From NCBI GenBank assembly GCA_050330955.1, contig JBHJHJ010000132.1, positions 1 through 18,053 on the forward strand: DNA of 18,053 nt, in the 5' to 3' direction. Shown here in pieces: positions 1 to 7,489 of the stretch (position 1 is its first letter; every line of letters begins with the position of its first letter). The translations under genes and the position numbers were made by a program. This DNA is from JBCCAG01 sp050330955. Lineage in GTDB: Bacteria > Cyanobacteriota > Cyanobacteriia > CAKZMO01. The notes under the pieces were generated by a model. That model ran no database searches, was not told the origin of the DNA, and worked only from the letters and a program-made list of their open reading frames with translations.

Positions 1-101
1 TATCCAAGCTTTTTCTAGATGCGCTTAGCTTTCAAACTATTCTCTTGTCTAGGTCCAGTGGCCTCGGTTGAGTTCGCCGCAGCTCCCTCTCTCTCGACCG
101 C
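1..101 (-). other. Transcribed leader, possibly of an rRNA operon
   Basis: Downstream of the promoter at 108-137 the minus strand reads GTCTAAGCGGTCGAGAGAGA, then CCTAGACAAGAGAATAG and TTTGAAAGC, and runs off the window at position 1. No open frame or ribosome binding site is obvious. The element CTAGACAAGAGAATAG resembles the TTGAAAA-type antitermination/processing elements in bacterial rRNA leaders. No part of a mature 16S rRNA is visible, so the assignment is from memory of such leaders and is tentative. Confidence 0.35.
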
Positions 102-107
102 TTAGAC

Positions 108-137
108 AATATAACGAAGATTTCGTGGAAGTGTCAA
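108..137 (-). promoter_or_regulatory. Strong sigma-70-type promoter firing leftwards out of the window
   Basis: On the minus strand a perfect TTGACA (plus-strand 132-137) is followed after 18 bases by TATATT (108-113, five of six matches to TATAAT). This is the best promoter match in the window. Transcription would run towards position 1, so the gene served lies outside. The transcribed leader resembles rRNA operon leaders, so a stable-RNA promoter is the favoured reading, but that is inference. Confidence 0.7.
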
Positions 138-500
138 CTAATTCGTAGGGAAATTTTCAAAGCGAGCTAAATTTCTCCGCATGCCTCAGCTGACAGCCGC
201 TCCATCCCGTCACATTGCCTGTGCAGTAGCCTGCACACTTATATAACTCAGCTGATTTTTGTCAGGTCAGGACACTTGAGGCTCAAGTGGGGCAGAATTC
301 AGGGCATGAATTCAGAGTCACGGTAGCTTAGACGATTCGGTCGCCGCCAACAGCCTCAGGCCCGACAGGCGTATTGCCTAAATGGCAGTACGCTGGCTTA
401 ATGTCGTCCGCCCGCCTAATTCACCTGTGGGGTACTGGGGCTAGCTGGCGTCGTTTGAAAGGAGAATGATGAGTGATTGGAGCTCGCGGATGACTAACTT
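138..500. other. Non-coding stretch without a convincing gene
   Basis: I see no credible coding frame here. The only clear local structure is a perfect 7-bp hairpin, CACTTGA-GGC-TCAAGTG at 273-289, which lacks a T-tract and so is not an obvious intrinsic terminator. GAATTC occurs twice close together (about 296 and 309). The stretch leads into the tandem-repeat array that begins near 503. Confidence 0.5.
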
Positions 501-502
501 TT

Positions 503-729
503 ACTCGTCGGCGCATGATCGTGGCTGTCGCGAGAGTGATGCCCTTCGGGCCGCGACGTGAACAATACTTGTCGAAGCATGATCATTACTCTAGCGACAG
601 CGATCAGCACTGGTTAGAGAATGATTAGAACGCTCGCGAGAGCAAGTAACGCTTGCGGGAGAGTAATCAGCACTCGCGGAAGCGTGGTCAAGACTAGCTG
701 AAGAGTAATAGATACTCACGCGACAGTCC
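503..729. repeat. Degenerate tandem array of about 21-bp units
   Basis: Imperfect copies follow each other with a period of 20-23 bases. Units can be read at 503-524, 525-541, 565-587, 588-608, 609-628, 629-648, 649-671, 672-692, 693-713 and 714-729, with roughly 20 unrelated bases interrupting near 542-564. By eye the consensus is ACTCGCGAGAGTGATCAGC. Most units keep CTCGCG or a near match followed by an A/G-rich GAGTRAT core; the unit at 629-648 contains the palindrome CTCGCGAG. There are no unique spacers, so it is not a CRISPR array. It lies between the leftward promoter at 108-137 and the end of the TPR gene. Confidence 0.65.
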
Positions 730-825
730 CCCAATCTGAGCTGCCTCCTGCAATAGCAGTACAGTCTCTCACCTATCGCGCTCGACTTACCTCAGGTGAA
801 GATTGCCCATGCATAAGACCTGCCC

Positions 826-2790
826 TCAAAACCCTAGCAGCCCCAGCTTCCCGCTCAGCTTCCGCTGCCAGCGCGCCAGCCGCAGATCATCCCCATCCAC
901 CTGCTCCCACATTCCCAGCCAGCTTCGGGCCGCATCCTTCTGCTTCTTGGCCACCAGCATCTCAATGTAGGCATCCGAAAAGGCGCTGAACTCCAAAAAG
1001 TGGAAGCGATCGCGCTTCAGCATCGGCAGCAGCAGCGCCTCCGCTTCATCCACATCCCCGTCCATCAGGTGCATTTTGGCCAGCGACACGCGGGCAAAGG
1101 TGTAGTCCGGATAGCGCTCAGCAATATCCCGAATCAGATCCTCTGTCTCGTCCTCGCGGCCCTGTGCTTGATACGCCATCGCCAAGTTATTGAGTAGGTC
1201 AGGGGCGTCGGGCACTATCTCCAGGGCTTGGTTCATCAGCGCCTCCGCCTCTACCGCATCCGCTTCATCCCCCGACTTCAGCAGCGGCAGGGCCTGCTTC
1301 ATCAAGCGCTCGACTGGCTTGGGGTGGTTCGCCAAGGGCTCGCCGTGAAACTCGTAGGCCATCAGCGTAACCTCTTGCCATTCGCCGTTAATCCAGAGCC
1401 TGACGTTTTCCTTAGAAATCAGCTTGGCCTGGGCCGCCATCACCGCCGCCCGGTTGCGCATCTGGTCGGTGCCGCTCTGGCCTAGGGCAAAGTCTTTGAC
1501 CGCGCTCAGCAGCTCCGGCGTCTTCGCCTGTTCCGCCATCTCCAGCACAAACGCCTGCCCCTGCGGTCCGCTGCGCTCCAGCAGTCGGGGTAGCGCAGCT
1601 ACCACCTCAGGATGGCGACTCAAAAATTCCTTAAACGTTGCGACCAGACGGTTCCCCTTGGCGTTCAGCCCCGCTTCAAGGGACTGCTTCAGCTCAACCG
1701 TAGCAGCGGTTGTGAGCCACTGGTTCCAGTCAAAGGGCCAGGCCCCGTGGCGTTTACTGACGGCCCTGCGGATGTCCGTCAGGTTTTCCTGGGCTATCAC
1801 AGCAATCTCCTGCCGCGAGGAGACCTTCTTCCACTGGGAAATGGCGCGCTTGGTGTCACCCGTGCGCGCCAGAGCCACCGCCGACAGGTGGTGGAACATG
1901 GCGGCGCCTGGGGTTTCGACAATGCCATCTTTCTGGGCCTCCTCCCAAACTGCTACCACGCCAGCATCGTCCGCCAGGTAGCTAAGGCCTTCCACCTTCT
2001 TGGTCCAGCCCTCCCAGGCGTCAGCTTGGCTCGCCTTGAGGCGATCGCCGTAGGGCTTTGCCTTTTCTTCATCCCCGGACACTACCCAAAAGTGAATCAG
2101 GTTAGATAAGGCGTGGATGTTATCTGGCTGGCGCTCTAGCACCTCTTGAGCCGCGGCGATCGCCCCCTCCACATCGCCCTCCAGCCAGCTGATCAGGCTG
2201 AGATTGTTGCGCACCGAAAGAAAGTCTGGGTAGCGCTTGAGGGCCTCTTCCTCCGCCATGCGAGCGGCGGCGTAGTCTCCCTGCTCCATGTAGGCCTGCC
2301 CTCGCTCGTGGAGGATGGCGATCGCCAGCGACTCCGCCGTGTCGGGCAAATCAATTTGGGCCAGCGCTTCCTCCTGAAACTTCTCCAGGGTTTTGATGCT
2401 TTTTCTGGCGTTGCCGGCGTGCTCGTGGTCTGGGTCCAGCTCCAGCGCCTGCCGCAAAATGTGGAGGGCCATGAGCGGGTGTACATTGTTGAGGCAGGCG
2501 GAGCCTAGGGCGTAGGCGTATTCTGCATTGGTGGGATCTAGGGTGAATAGCCCTTCGCAGGCTTTTTGGTAAAGCCGGAGGTTGTCCAGCTCAAAGCTGG
2601 CGTCGGCCAGGTATTGCCAAACCCGCAGCTCCTGTGGATGTTCCTCGCACAAGGGCAGCAGAATTTTGCAGACGGTGTCCCAGTCTGCCTTTGCGGCGTA
2701 GGCGAGGACTCGGTTGAGCTCTCGCTCCAGTTTTTTTACCCCAAAGCCCCGCGTTGGTCGCAGGGCTGACTTCTTTTTTCGCTTTGCCAT
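826..2790 (-). CDS. TPR-repeat protein, 654 residues
   Basis: A soluble helical-repeat protein, probably a scaffold for protein-protein contacts; the partner is unknown. It starts with a basic segment (MAKRKKKS) and has no signal peptide or membrane span. TPR-like helix pairs are visible at about residues 55-88, 90-123, 157-190, 191-224 and 225-250, and again at 530-563 and 564-597, many ending in the typical DPxx/YPDx turn. The middle (about 255-500) is helical but less regular, with a conserved-looking patch around WINGEWQEV (residues 466-474). ATG at 2788-2790 is preceded by GAAGAGGA, a good ribosome binding site. It follows the cysteine-rich gene by 48 bases on the same strand, so the two are probably co-transcribed. 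The TPR call is secure; no specific function can be given. Confidence 0.88.
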   Translation of the reverse strand: MAKRKKKSALRPTRGFGVKKLERELNRVLAYAAKADWDTVCKILLPLCEEHPQELRVWQYLADASFELDNLRLYQKACEGLFTLDPTNAEYAYALGSACLNNVHPLMALHILRQALELDPDHEHAGNARKSIKTLEKFQEEALAQIDLPDTAESLAIAILHERGQAYMEQGDYAAARMAEEEALKRYPDFLSVRNNLSLISWLEGDVEGAIAAAQEVLERQPDNIHALSNLIHFWVVSGDEEKAKPYGDRLKASQADAWEGWTKKVEGLSYLADDAGVVAVWEEAQKDGIVETPGAAMFHHLSAVALARTGDTKRAISQWKKVSSRQEIAVIAQENLTDIRRAVSKRHGAWPFDWNQWLTTAATVELKQSLEAGLNAKGNRLVATFKEFLSRHPEVVAALPRLLERSGPQGQAFVLEMAEQAKTPELLSAVKDFALGQSGTDQMRNRAAVMAAQAKLISKENVRLWINGEWQEVTLMAYEFHGEPLANHPKPVERLMKQALPLLKSGDEADAVEAEALMNQALEIVPDAPDLLNNLAMAYQAQGREDETEDLIRDIAERYPDYTFARVSLAKMHLMDGDVDEAEALLLPMLKRDRFHFLEFSAFSDAYIEMLVAKKQKDAARSWLGMWEQVDGDDLRLARWQRKLSGKLGLLGF

Positions 2791-2821
2791 ATCGTCCTCT
2801 TCTAAACCGTCTGCAATAAAC

Positions 2822-2847
2822 CCCCTAAAGCGCGATCGCTAAAGGGG
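2822..2847 (-). promoter_or_regulatory. Symmetrical hairpin over a gene end, possible attenuator
   Basis: CCCCT and AGGGG (2822-2826 and 2843-2847) pair around an inner AGCG/CGCT stem (2829-2832 and 2837-2840), with AA opposite AA and a 4-base loop. On the minus strand the outer stem is followed by GTTTATTG, a poor U-tract. It covers the stop codon of the cysteine-rich gene and precedes the TPR gene, so it may reduce read-through or stabilise the upstream message. Part of the symmetry comes from a GCGATCGC-like core, so chance is possible. Confidence 0.4.
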
Positions 2848-3315
2848 CAAATTCCCAAACTTTTTGCTGGAGCAGACCTCACAGGTGTATCCGCCCTTTC
2901 CGTAAGAGTAGCCATCGTACCCCAGGCGAATGACGCGATCGCACTCGGTGCAGCGCGTGGGCTCATAGGCAGGGGGATTAGCTAGTTTTTTAAAGTTATA
3001 TTCGTTGGTGCCGTAATAGACATACATCTCGGTTTCAAACATCTCGCGGCACTCGGCGCAGTCTTGCCACTGGCCCTCGTGTCCTTCGCTGTAGTGGGTG
3101 CTGCAGAGGGTATAGCGGCGGTGGTTGCGGCTGCAGCTGTTGTGGGCAAAGGAGAATGTGACGTACTGGTCTTCATCGTCGCAGATCCAGTTGTCGCAGC
3201 AGTCGGTCTTGGTTAAGTTTTCGGTGTTGCCGCACAGACCACATTTGGGCGTCTTGCCGCTTGCTTTACCCTTTCTGCCCAGCTTTTTAACGTCTTGAAG
3301 CGCTCGTTTCGCCAT
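2839..3315 (-). CDS. Small cysteine-rich, probably zinc-binding protein (158 residues)
   Basis: I do not recognise a named family. The protein begins with a lysine-rich segment (residues 1-22) and then has 13 cysteines: C25/C28 (CGLC), C39/C40, C45, C61, C71, C86/C89 (CAEC), C122/C125 (CTEC) and C145/C148 (CEVC), plus H58, H65, H74 and H79. Paired CxxC knuckles of this kind normally bind two or more zinc ions. There is no signal peptide, consistent with a cytoplasmic protein that binds nucleic acid or protein. ATG at 3313-3315 follows an AGCGGAG ribosome binding site. It lies upstream of, and in line with, the TPR gene. Zinc binding is inferred from cysteine spacing only. Confidence 0.8.
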   Translation of the reverse strand: MAKRALQDVKKLGRKGKASGKTPKCGLCGNTENLTKTDCCDNWICDDEDQYVTFSFAHNSCSRNHRRYTLCSTHYSEGHEGQWQDCAECREMFETEMYVYYGTNEYNFKKLANPPAYEPTRCTECDRVIRLGYDGYSYGKGGYTCEVCSSKKFGNLPL

Positions 3316-3421
3316 GGCTCCGCTCTTTCAGATGTCACCGTATTAAAGTAGTGTATCGCCTGGAGACTAGGTCAGCATCGTCCTAAACTGTAGACATCTA
3401 CTCTCCCGCCAAAGCTCTCCA

Positions 3422-5278
3422 ATGTCACGCCCCTGGCCTCGTGCGATCGCCCTTTTGCTCTCGTCCATTGGCCTCTCTGGTCTGGTGGCCTGCCTCGACT
3501 CCTCAGCCAATCAACCCGGTATGGGGGCCATCCCCCACGGCGACAGCGTCACCTTCCGCGTTTGGGCGCCTTTTGCCTCTGGCGTGGCCGTAGCCAGCAG
3601 CTTCAATAACTGGTCCGACACCGCCACCCCCCTGACCCACGAGGACAATGGCTACTGGTCAGCCCAGGTCAGCGAGGCCAGCGTCGGCGACGAATACAAA
3701 TATGTGATCACCAACCGCGACTCCGGCGAGGTGCTGCGGCGCATCGACCCCTACGCCCGCGAGGTGACCAACTCCGCCGGCAACGCCGTGGTTGCCGACC
3801 TCGACTTTTCCTGGGAAGAGGATTTCAGCACCCCGCCCTGGAACGAGATGGTGATCTACGAGATGCACATCGGCACCTTCAACGACGAGCCCGGCGGCCC
3901 GCCCGGAGACTTCTCCAGCGCCATTAAGCGGCTAGACCACCTGCGCAGCCTGGGGGTCAACGCCATTCAGGTGATGCCCGCCGCCGAATTTGCCGCTGAC
4001 TTTTCCTGGGGCTACAACCCCGCCCACCCCTTCGCCATCGAAAGCGCCTACGGCGGCCCCCGCGCCTTCAAGGCCTTTATCGAAGCGGCCCACCAGCGCG
4101 GCATCGCCGTCATCTTTGACGTGGTCTATAACCACCTCGGCCCCGATGACCTAGACCTATGGCGCTTCGACGGCTGGAGCGAAAACGGCGGGGGCGGCAT
4201 TTACTTTTATAACGACTGGCGATCGCGCACCCCTTGGGGGGACACCCGCCCCGACTACGGACGACCCGAAGTGCGGCAATACCTACGGGATAACGCCCTG
4301 CTGTGGCTAGACGAGTTTCGCGTCGACGGGCTGCGGTGGGACTCGACGGTGAACATCCGCACCGTGAGCGGCGAGGGAGATCTGCCCGACGGCTGGAGCC
4401 TAATGCGGTGGGTGAACGATGAAATCAACGCCCGCTTCCCGGAGAAAATTAGCATCGCGGAAGACCTGCAGAACAACGCCTGGATCACCAAAGACACTGA
4501 GGCTGACGGTGCTGGATTCGATGCCCAGTGGTCCAGCGCCTTTGTCCACCCCATACGGGATGCCGTCATCGCGGCGGCGGATGAGCAGCGGGATATGGCG
4601 GCGGTGCGGGACGCCATATCCCACCGCTACAACACCGACGCCTTCGAGCGGGTGATCTACACCGAGTCTCACGATGAGGTGGCCAACGGCAGGCAGCGGG
4701 TGCCGGAGGAAATCAGCCCGGAAGACCCCGGAAGCTGGTTTGCCCGCAAGCGGTCTACTCTAGGGGCGGCGATCGCGCTGACGGCTCCGGGCATTCCCAT
4801 GATCTTCCAGGGGCAGGAGATGCTGGAGGATGAGTGGTTCCACGACCAGGATCCCATCGACTGGTCAAAGCTAGACACCTACAGGGGCATCTACACCCTC
4901 TACCGAGACCTGATTCGGCTGCGGCGCAACTGGGACAACCAGACGGCGGGGCTGCGGGGGCAGCACGTGAATGTGCACCACGTGAACAACCAGGACAAGC
5001 TAATCGCCTACCACCGCTGGGCAGACGGCGGGCCGGGGGACGATGTGGTGGTGGTGGCAAACTTCGCCGATCGCACCCACGACGCCTACGCCATCGGCTT
5101 TCCGAATGGGGGGCAGTGGCGGGTGCGGTTCAACAGCGACGCCCGAGCCTACGGCGAGGACTTCGGGGCGCAGGGGGGCTATGACGTGACGGCCTATTCC
5201 GGCAGTCAGGACGGCATGGGCCACCGGGGGGAGGTGGGCATTGCGCCCTACAGCGTTTTAATTTTGTCCCAGGATTGA
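3422..5278 (+). CDS. Lipoprotein GH13 alpha-glucan-active enzyme with CBM48-like domain
   Basis: A glycoside hydrolase family 13 enzyme acting on alpha-1,4/1,6-glucans; the layout is closest to short branching-enzyme or trehalohydrolase-like proteins. An N-terminal hydrophobic stretch ends in a lipobox LVAC with the lipidated cysteine at C24, predicting membrane anchoring outside the cytoplasm. A CBM48-like beta domain covers about residues 40-125 (FRVWAP, FNNWSD). The catalytic barrel covers about 140-500: region I DVVYNH (233-238), region II GLRWD with nucleophile D307, region III IAED with acid/base E347, region IV SHDE with D418. FQGQEM and DWSKLD follow, then a C-terminal beta domain. 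All three catalytic acids are present. No strong ribosome binding site precedes the ATG. An internal M34 (MGAIPHG, position 3521) resembles the start of cytoplasmic homologues as I remember them, so a shorter form is possible. Exact substrate is uncertain. Confidence 0.85.
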   Translation: MSRPWPRAIALLLSSIGLSGLVACLDSSANQPGMGAIPHGDSVTFRVWAPFASGVAVASSFNNWSDTATPLTHEDNGYWSAQVSEASVGDEYKYVITNRDSGEVLRRIDPYAREVTNSAGNAVVADLDFSWEEDFSTPPWNEMVIYEMHIGTFNDEPGGPPGDFSSAIKRLDHLRSLGVNAIQVMPAAEFAADFSWGYNPAHPFAIESAYGGPRAFKAFIEAAHQRGIAVIFDVVYNHLGPDDLDLWRFDGWSENGGGGIYFYNDWRSRTPWGDTRPDYGRPEVRQYLRDNALLWLDEFRVDGLRWDSTVNIRTVSGEGDLPDGWSLMRWVNDEINARFPEKISIAEDLQNNAWITKDTEADGAGFDAQWSSAFVHPIRDAVIAAADEQRDMAAVRDAISHRYNTDAFERVIYTESHDEVANGRQRVPEEISPEDPGSWFARKRSTLGAAIALTAPGIPMIFQGQEMLEDEWFHDQDPIDWSKLDTYRGIYTLYRDLIRLRRNWDNQTAGLRGQHVNVHHVNNQDKLIAYHRWADGGPGDDVVVVANFADRTHDAYAIGFPNGGQWRVRFNSDARAYGEDFGAQGGYDVTAYSGSQDGMGHRGEVGIAPYSVLILSQD

Positions 5279-5328
5279 TAGACCAGCACTACTTCCCAGC
5301 CTAGACAAAATTTACGAAACGGCGATGG

Positions 5329-6672
5329 CTAGGGCCGCAGTGCCTTCCACACCAGCCGAGGGGCGAACAGCGCCGCGGGCGGCTTCACCATGTGGGCCAC
5401 CTCCGTAAACCGAATGTTGACCCAGTCCTCCTGCTTCGACTTATGGATCAGGCGCGCCATGTATTTTTGCAGCAGTGCTGCAGCGGGGTTAGTCGGAGCA
5501 GCGCCCTGAGAAGCCAGAAACTTTGAATCTGAGCCCGCCGCCACGCCCCAAGGAAACTGAATCGCCTTCGCCAGCTTCTGCTGAAAGTGCGAGGTTGCCA
5601 AAGGCTGTTTAGCCCTGCTGAGCCAATCCCGCAAAACTAGGGCAGAGAGGGCGCTGACCGTCATCCCCTGGCCGTAAACCGGGCACAGGGCGCAGACCGC
5701 ATCCCCAATGACGGCGAATCCCGCTGGCATTGGGAGTCGCTCGTAGTGGTAGAGGCGATTCGCGGTGGCCCGGTGGGCCTTGATATCGCTGACGGGCTGG
5801 GCGGCTTTGATAGCCTCGTAGAAGGCAGCGTCTTCCAAATGGGCGGCAAAATCCAAGAACGTGCCCTGCTCTAGCGGCGGAAAGACTTTGCTGTAGCCGC
5901 CCAGGGTAGCAATCCATTCTCCCCCCTCAACCTGGGCCAGATAGCCTAACCGGGGATTGTCAGGGGCCCTTTGACTAACCAGCATCACCTTACAGTGTCC
6001 CGGCCAGTCTTGAGGCAGGCGCAGTCGCTGGGTGGCATAGCCCAAATTGGCGTTGACCACAGTCGCCTCTGGGACGGGGGCACTAAGTTCCTCCAGCCAC
6101 TGGGTTGCATTGGAGCCGCGACCGCTGGCGTCAATAACTAAGTCAGCCTGCAGACAAGCGCTTTGTTTCTGGCCTGAGGGCCGGTAGCGAACGCCGGTCA
6201 CTTGCCCCCCGTTACCAGTCAGCCCGCAGACGCGGGCCTCCTCAATCCACTGCACGTTGGGCAACTGTGCAACCCGACTACGAATTACCGCCTCTAGCAA
6301 GTAGCGGGTGCAGGTGTAGGACCGCAGGTCGGAGGCTTCAGCGCAGGTGGCGTTCCAGCCCCCCTGGTGATAGTAGCGAAAGTCCCTGCCCCAGTCGATG
6401 GGAATAGCGCCCGCCGCCGCCAAGTCCTTGCCAATGTTGGGAAAGAGCGCTTCTAAAATTCGGTAGCCCCGGGTCAGAAGCACATGGGGCTGGACCGACT
6501 GGGGAACACCTCTGCGGGGTGCGCTCTCCTGAGGGAGGCGATCGCGATCGACTAGGACGACCTGCCCAGAAAATTCAGACAGGACGCGAGCAGTCAGAAG
6601 TCCCGCAATGCTGGCGCCGACTACAGCGGTTTGGGCCAGTTGAGGCGGCTTATTGTCTGGTGATACAGTCAT
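5329..6672 (-). CDS. FAD-dependent oxidoreductase / monooxygenase-like protein
   Basis: A flavoprotein of the group containing aromatic-ring hydroxylases, epoxidases and geranylgeranyl-reductase-like enzymes. The N-terminal Rossmann motif is VVGASIAG (residues 17-24, a GxGxxG variant), followed by LVDRDRLP, where D42 would hold the ribose of FAD. VIDASGRGS near residue 179 and GDAVCALCPVYGQGM near residue 323 match the second and third FAD contacts of this fold. I chose ATG at 6670-6672 (447 residues); the frame can be extended to a TTG at 6765, but the extra 31 residues are basic, serine-rich and without motif. No clear ribosome binding site precedes either start. It converges with the GH13 gene (50-base gap). 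Substrate unknown; one guess is a carotenoid, quinone or other hydrophobic ring compound. Confidence 0.85.
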   Translation of the reverse strand: MTVSPDNKPPQLAQTAVVGASIAGLLTARVLSEFSGQVVLVDRDRLPQESAPRRGVPQSVQPHVLLTRGYRILEALFPNIGKDLAAAGAIPIDWGRDFRYYHQGGWNATCAEASDLRSYTCTRYLLEAVIRSRVAQLPNVQWIEEARVCGLTGNGGQVTGVRYRPSGQKQSACLQADLVIDASGRGSNATQWLEELSAPVPEATVVNANLGYATQRLRLPQDWPGHCKVMLVSQRAPDNPRLGYLAQVEGGEWIATLGGYSKVFPPLEQGTFLDFAAHLEDAAFYEAIKAAQPVSDIKAHRATANRLYHYERLPMPAGFAVIGDAVCALCPVYGQGMTVSALSALVLRDWLSRAKQPLATSHFQQKLAKAIQFPWGVAAGSDSKFLASQGAAPTNPAAALLQKYMARLIHKSKQEDWVNIRFTEVAHMVKPPAALFAPRLVWKALRP

Positions 6673-6863
6673 TGCTGTGGGGCGAGTTGAGGCTTTGGCA
6701 GAGCGGTAAGCAGAGCCGCTAGACTGCAGTACTCTCCGGTTCAGTACCGAGACTGTTCTCAGCAAAGCGGCCTAGGCGATACTTTACTCAGCCTAACGCT
6801 GTTTGCGAAATAAGGGTTTCGGACTGACTGCTGTCGCTTGAAGCTTCAATCTAAAAGGATACG

Positions 6864-6891
6864 AAAAAAGCGCCCCAAAGCTTGAGGCGCT
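6864..6891 (-). terminator. Intrinsic terminator of the DUF4278 gene
   Basis: On the minus strand AGCGCCTCAA-GCT-TTGGGGCGCT forms a 10-bp stem with a single T-G wobble and a 3-base loop, followed immediately by TTTTT. It lies about 65 bases past the stop of the DUF4278 gene and before the FAD oxidoreductase, separating the two transcripts. Confidence 0.85.
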
Positions 6892-6954
6892 GATAAATTA
6901 AGCTGTCTAAACCCAGTAGACTTAGACGCCCGGTAACGGGTGCAGCACAGCTAA

Positions 6955-7134
6955 CTAGCTGACCTGCGCACCGCGATACTGCAGATGAACATCCGAGCGC
7001 TTAGGCTGAATCGCCCGAGCAGGATGGATCTTCCAAGTTGCACCGCGATAGTGTCCAGCAGTCTCGGGGGTTTCAACCACGTTGACCGATGCGCTAGCCG
7101 GATCGTAAGCAATGCCGCGATAGTGTAAAGACAT
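6955..7134 (-). CDS. DUF4278 domain small protein (59 residues)
   Basis: The translation starts MSLHYRGIAYDP and contains the motif YRG three times (residues 5-7, 30-32 and 53-55), the hallmark of DUF4278 proteins, which are abundant in cyanobacteria and have no established function. It has no signal peptide or membrane segment. ATG at 7132-7134 is preceded by GAGAGGT, a good ribosome binding site. The gene has its own terminator at 6864-6891 and probably its own promoter at 7322-7350, so it appears to be a single-gene transcript with a leader of roughly 180 bases. It is divergent from the 80-residue protein gene. The family call is firm; the role is unknown. Confidence 0.85.
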   Translation of the reverse strand: MSLHYRGIAYDPASASVNVVETPETAGHYRGATWKIHPARAIQPKRSDVHLQYRGAQVS

Positions 7135-7172
7135 AGTGACCTCTCAAGTAATCAAGTAGTGAACAGTCGGAA

Positions 7173-7199
7173 CGCCTCTTCAAAAGCTGAAGCGAGGCG
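7173..7199 (-). other. Hairpin in the long leader of the DUF4278 gene
   Basis: CGCCTC (7173-7178) pairs with GAGGCG (7194-7199), and the stem continues with TTC/GAA across a two-base bulge. It lies in the putative 5' untranslated region about 40-65 bases before the start codon. It could be a stability or translation-control element; no known riboswitch consensus is recognised. Confidence 0.4.
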
Positions 7200-7321
7200 A
7201 AAATGCGTTCCTTCAGGGTGAGCCCTACTTCCGTCTTTGAACCTAAGCTGCACCAGACTCTCGAGATAAAGCTGGCTGGGACAGACCAGATCAAAAGATG
7301 AACGTCTTCGTTTCTGTATCC

Positions 7322-7350
7322 ATTGTTACGGAATTGCTCCATTTTGTCAA
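7322..7350 (-). promoter_or_regulatory. Probable promoter of the DUF4278 gene
   Basis: On the minus strand a perfect TTGACA (plus-strand 7345-7350) is followed after 17 bases by AACAAT (7322-7327, four of six matches). The start site would be near 7315, giving a leader of about 180 bases. Confidence 0.5.
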
Positions 7351-7428
7351 GCTGAAGTGAAATTTTTCAGTTTATTTTTGGAATTTAGCCCCTTGCAGCG
7401 ATGAAGCTAACCGGACAGGAAGGGAACC

Positions 7429-7457
7429 TAGGCAGCTCTGACAAATCATGGTATAAA
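7429..7457 (+). promoter_or_regulatory. Possible promoter of the 80-residue protein gene
   Basis: TAGGCA (7429-7434, four of six) and TATAAA (7452-7457, five of six) are 17 bases apart, with the ATG 33 bases past the -10 box. The -10 is convincing, the -35 weak. Confidence 0.4.
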
Positions 7458-7489
7458 CGTACTATCAGTCATTGAAAGGCGAGTGAACC

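Noticed and set aside
466..561. 31-codon frame preceded by AAGGAG
   Set aside because: It overlaps the tandem-repeat array, has low-complexity composition and no recognisable motif; the ribosome-site match is likely chance.
503..729. CRISPR array
   Set aside because: Units abut directly, diverge strongly from each other and have no unique spacers; no cas genes are visible.
769..799. TCACCT-N19-AGGTGA hairpin as terminator of the TPR gene
   Set aside because: A short stem with a large loop and no T-run on the minus strand; not distinguishable from chance.
3316..3421. Divergent promoters between the cysteine-rich gene and the GH13 gene
   Set aside because: Promoters must lie nearby, but no -10/-35 pair on either strand was convincing enough to place.
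6673..6765. 31-residue N-terminal extension of the FAD oxidoreductase from TTG
   Set aside because: A rare start codon without ribosome binding site, followed by a serine- and arginine-rich segment; the ATG at 6672 places the FAD motif at the usual distance from the N-terminus.
7094..7342. 82-residue minus-strand frame
   Set aside because: Its start lies between the -35 and -10 of the likely DUF4278 promoter and it overlaps that gene's start in another frame; no ribosome binding site or motif.
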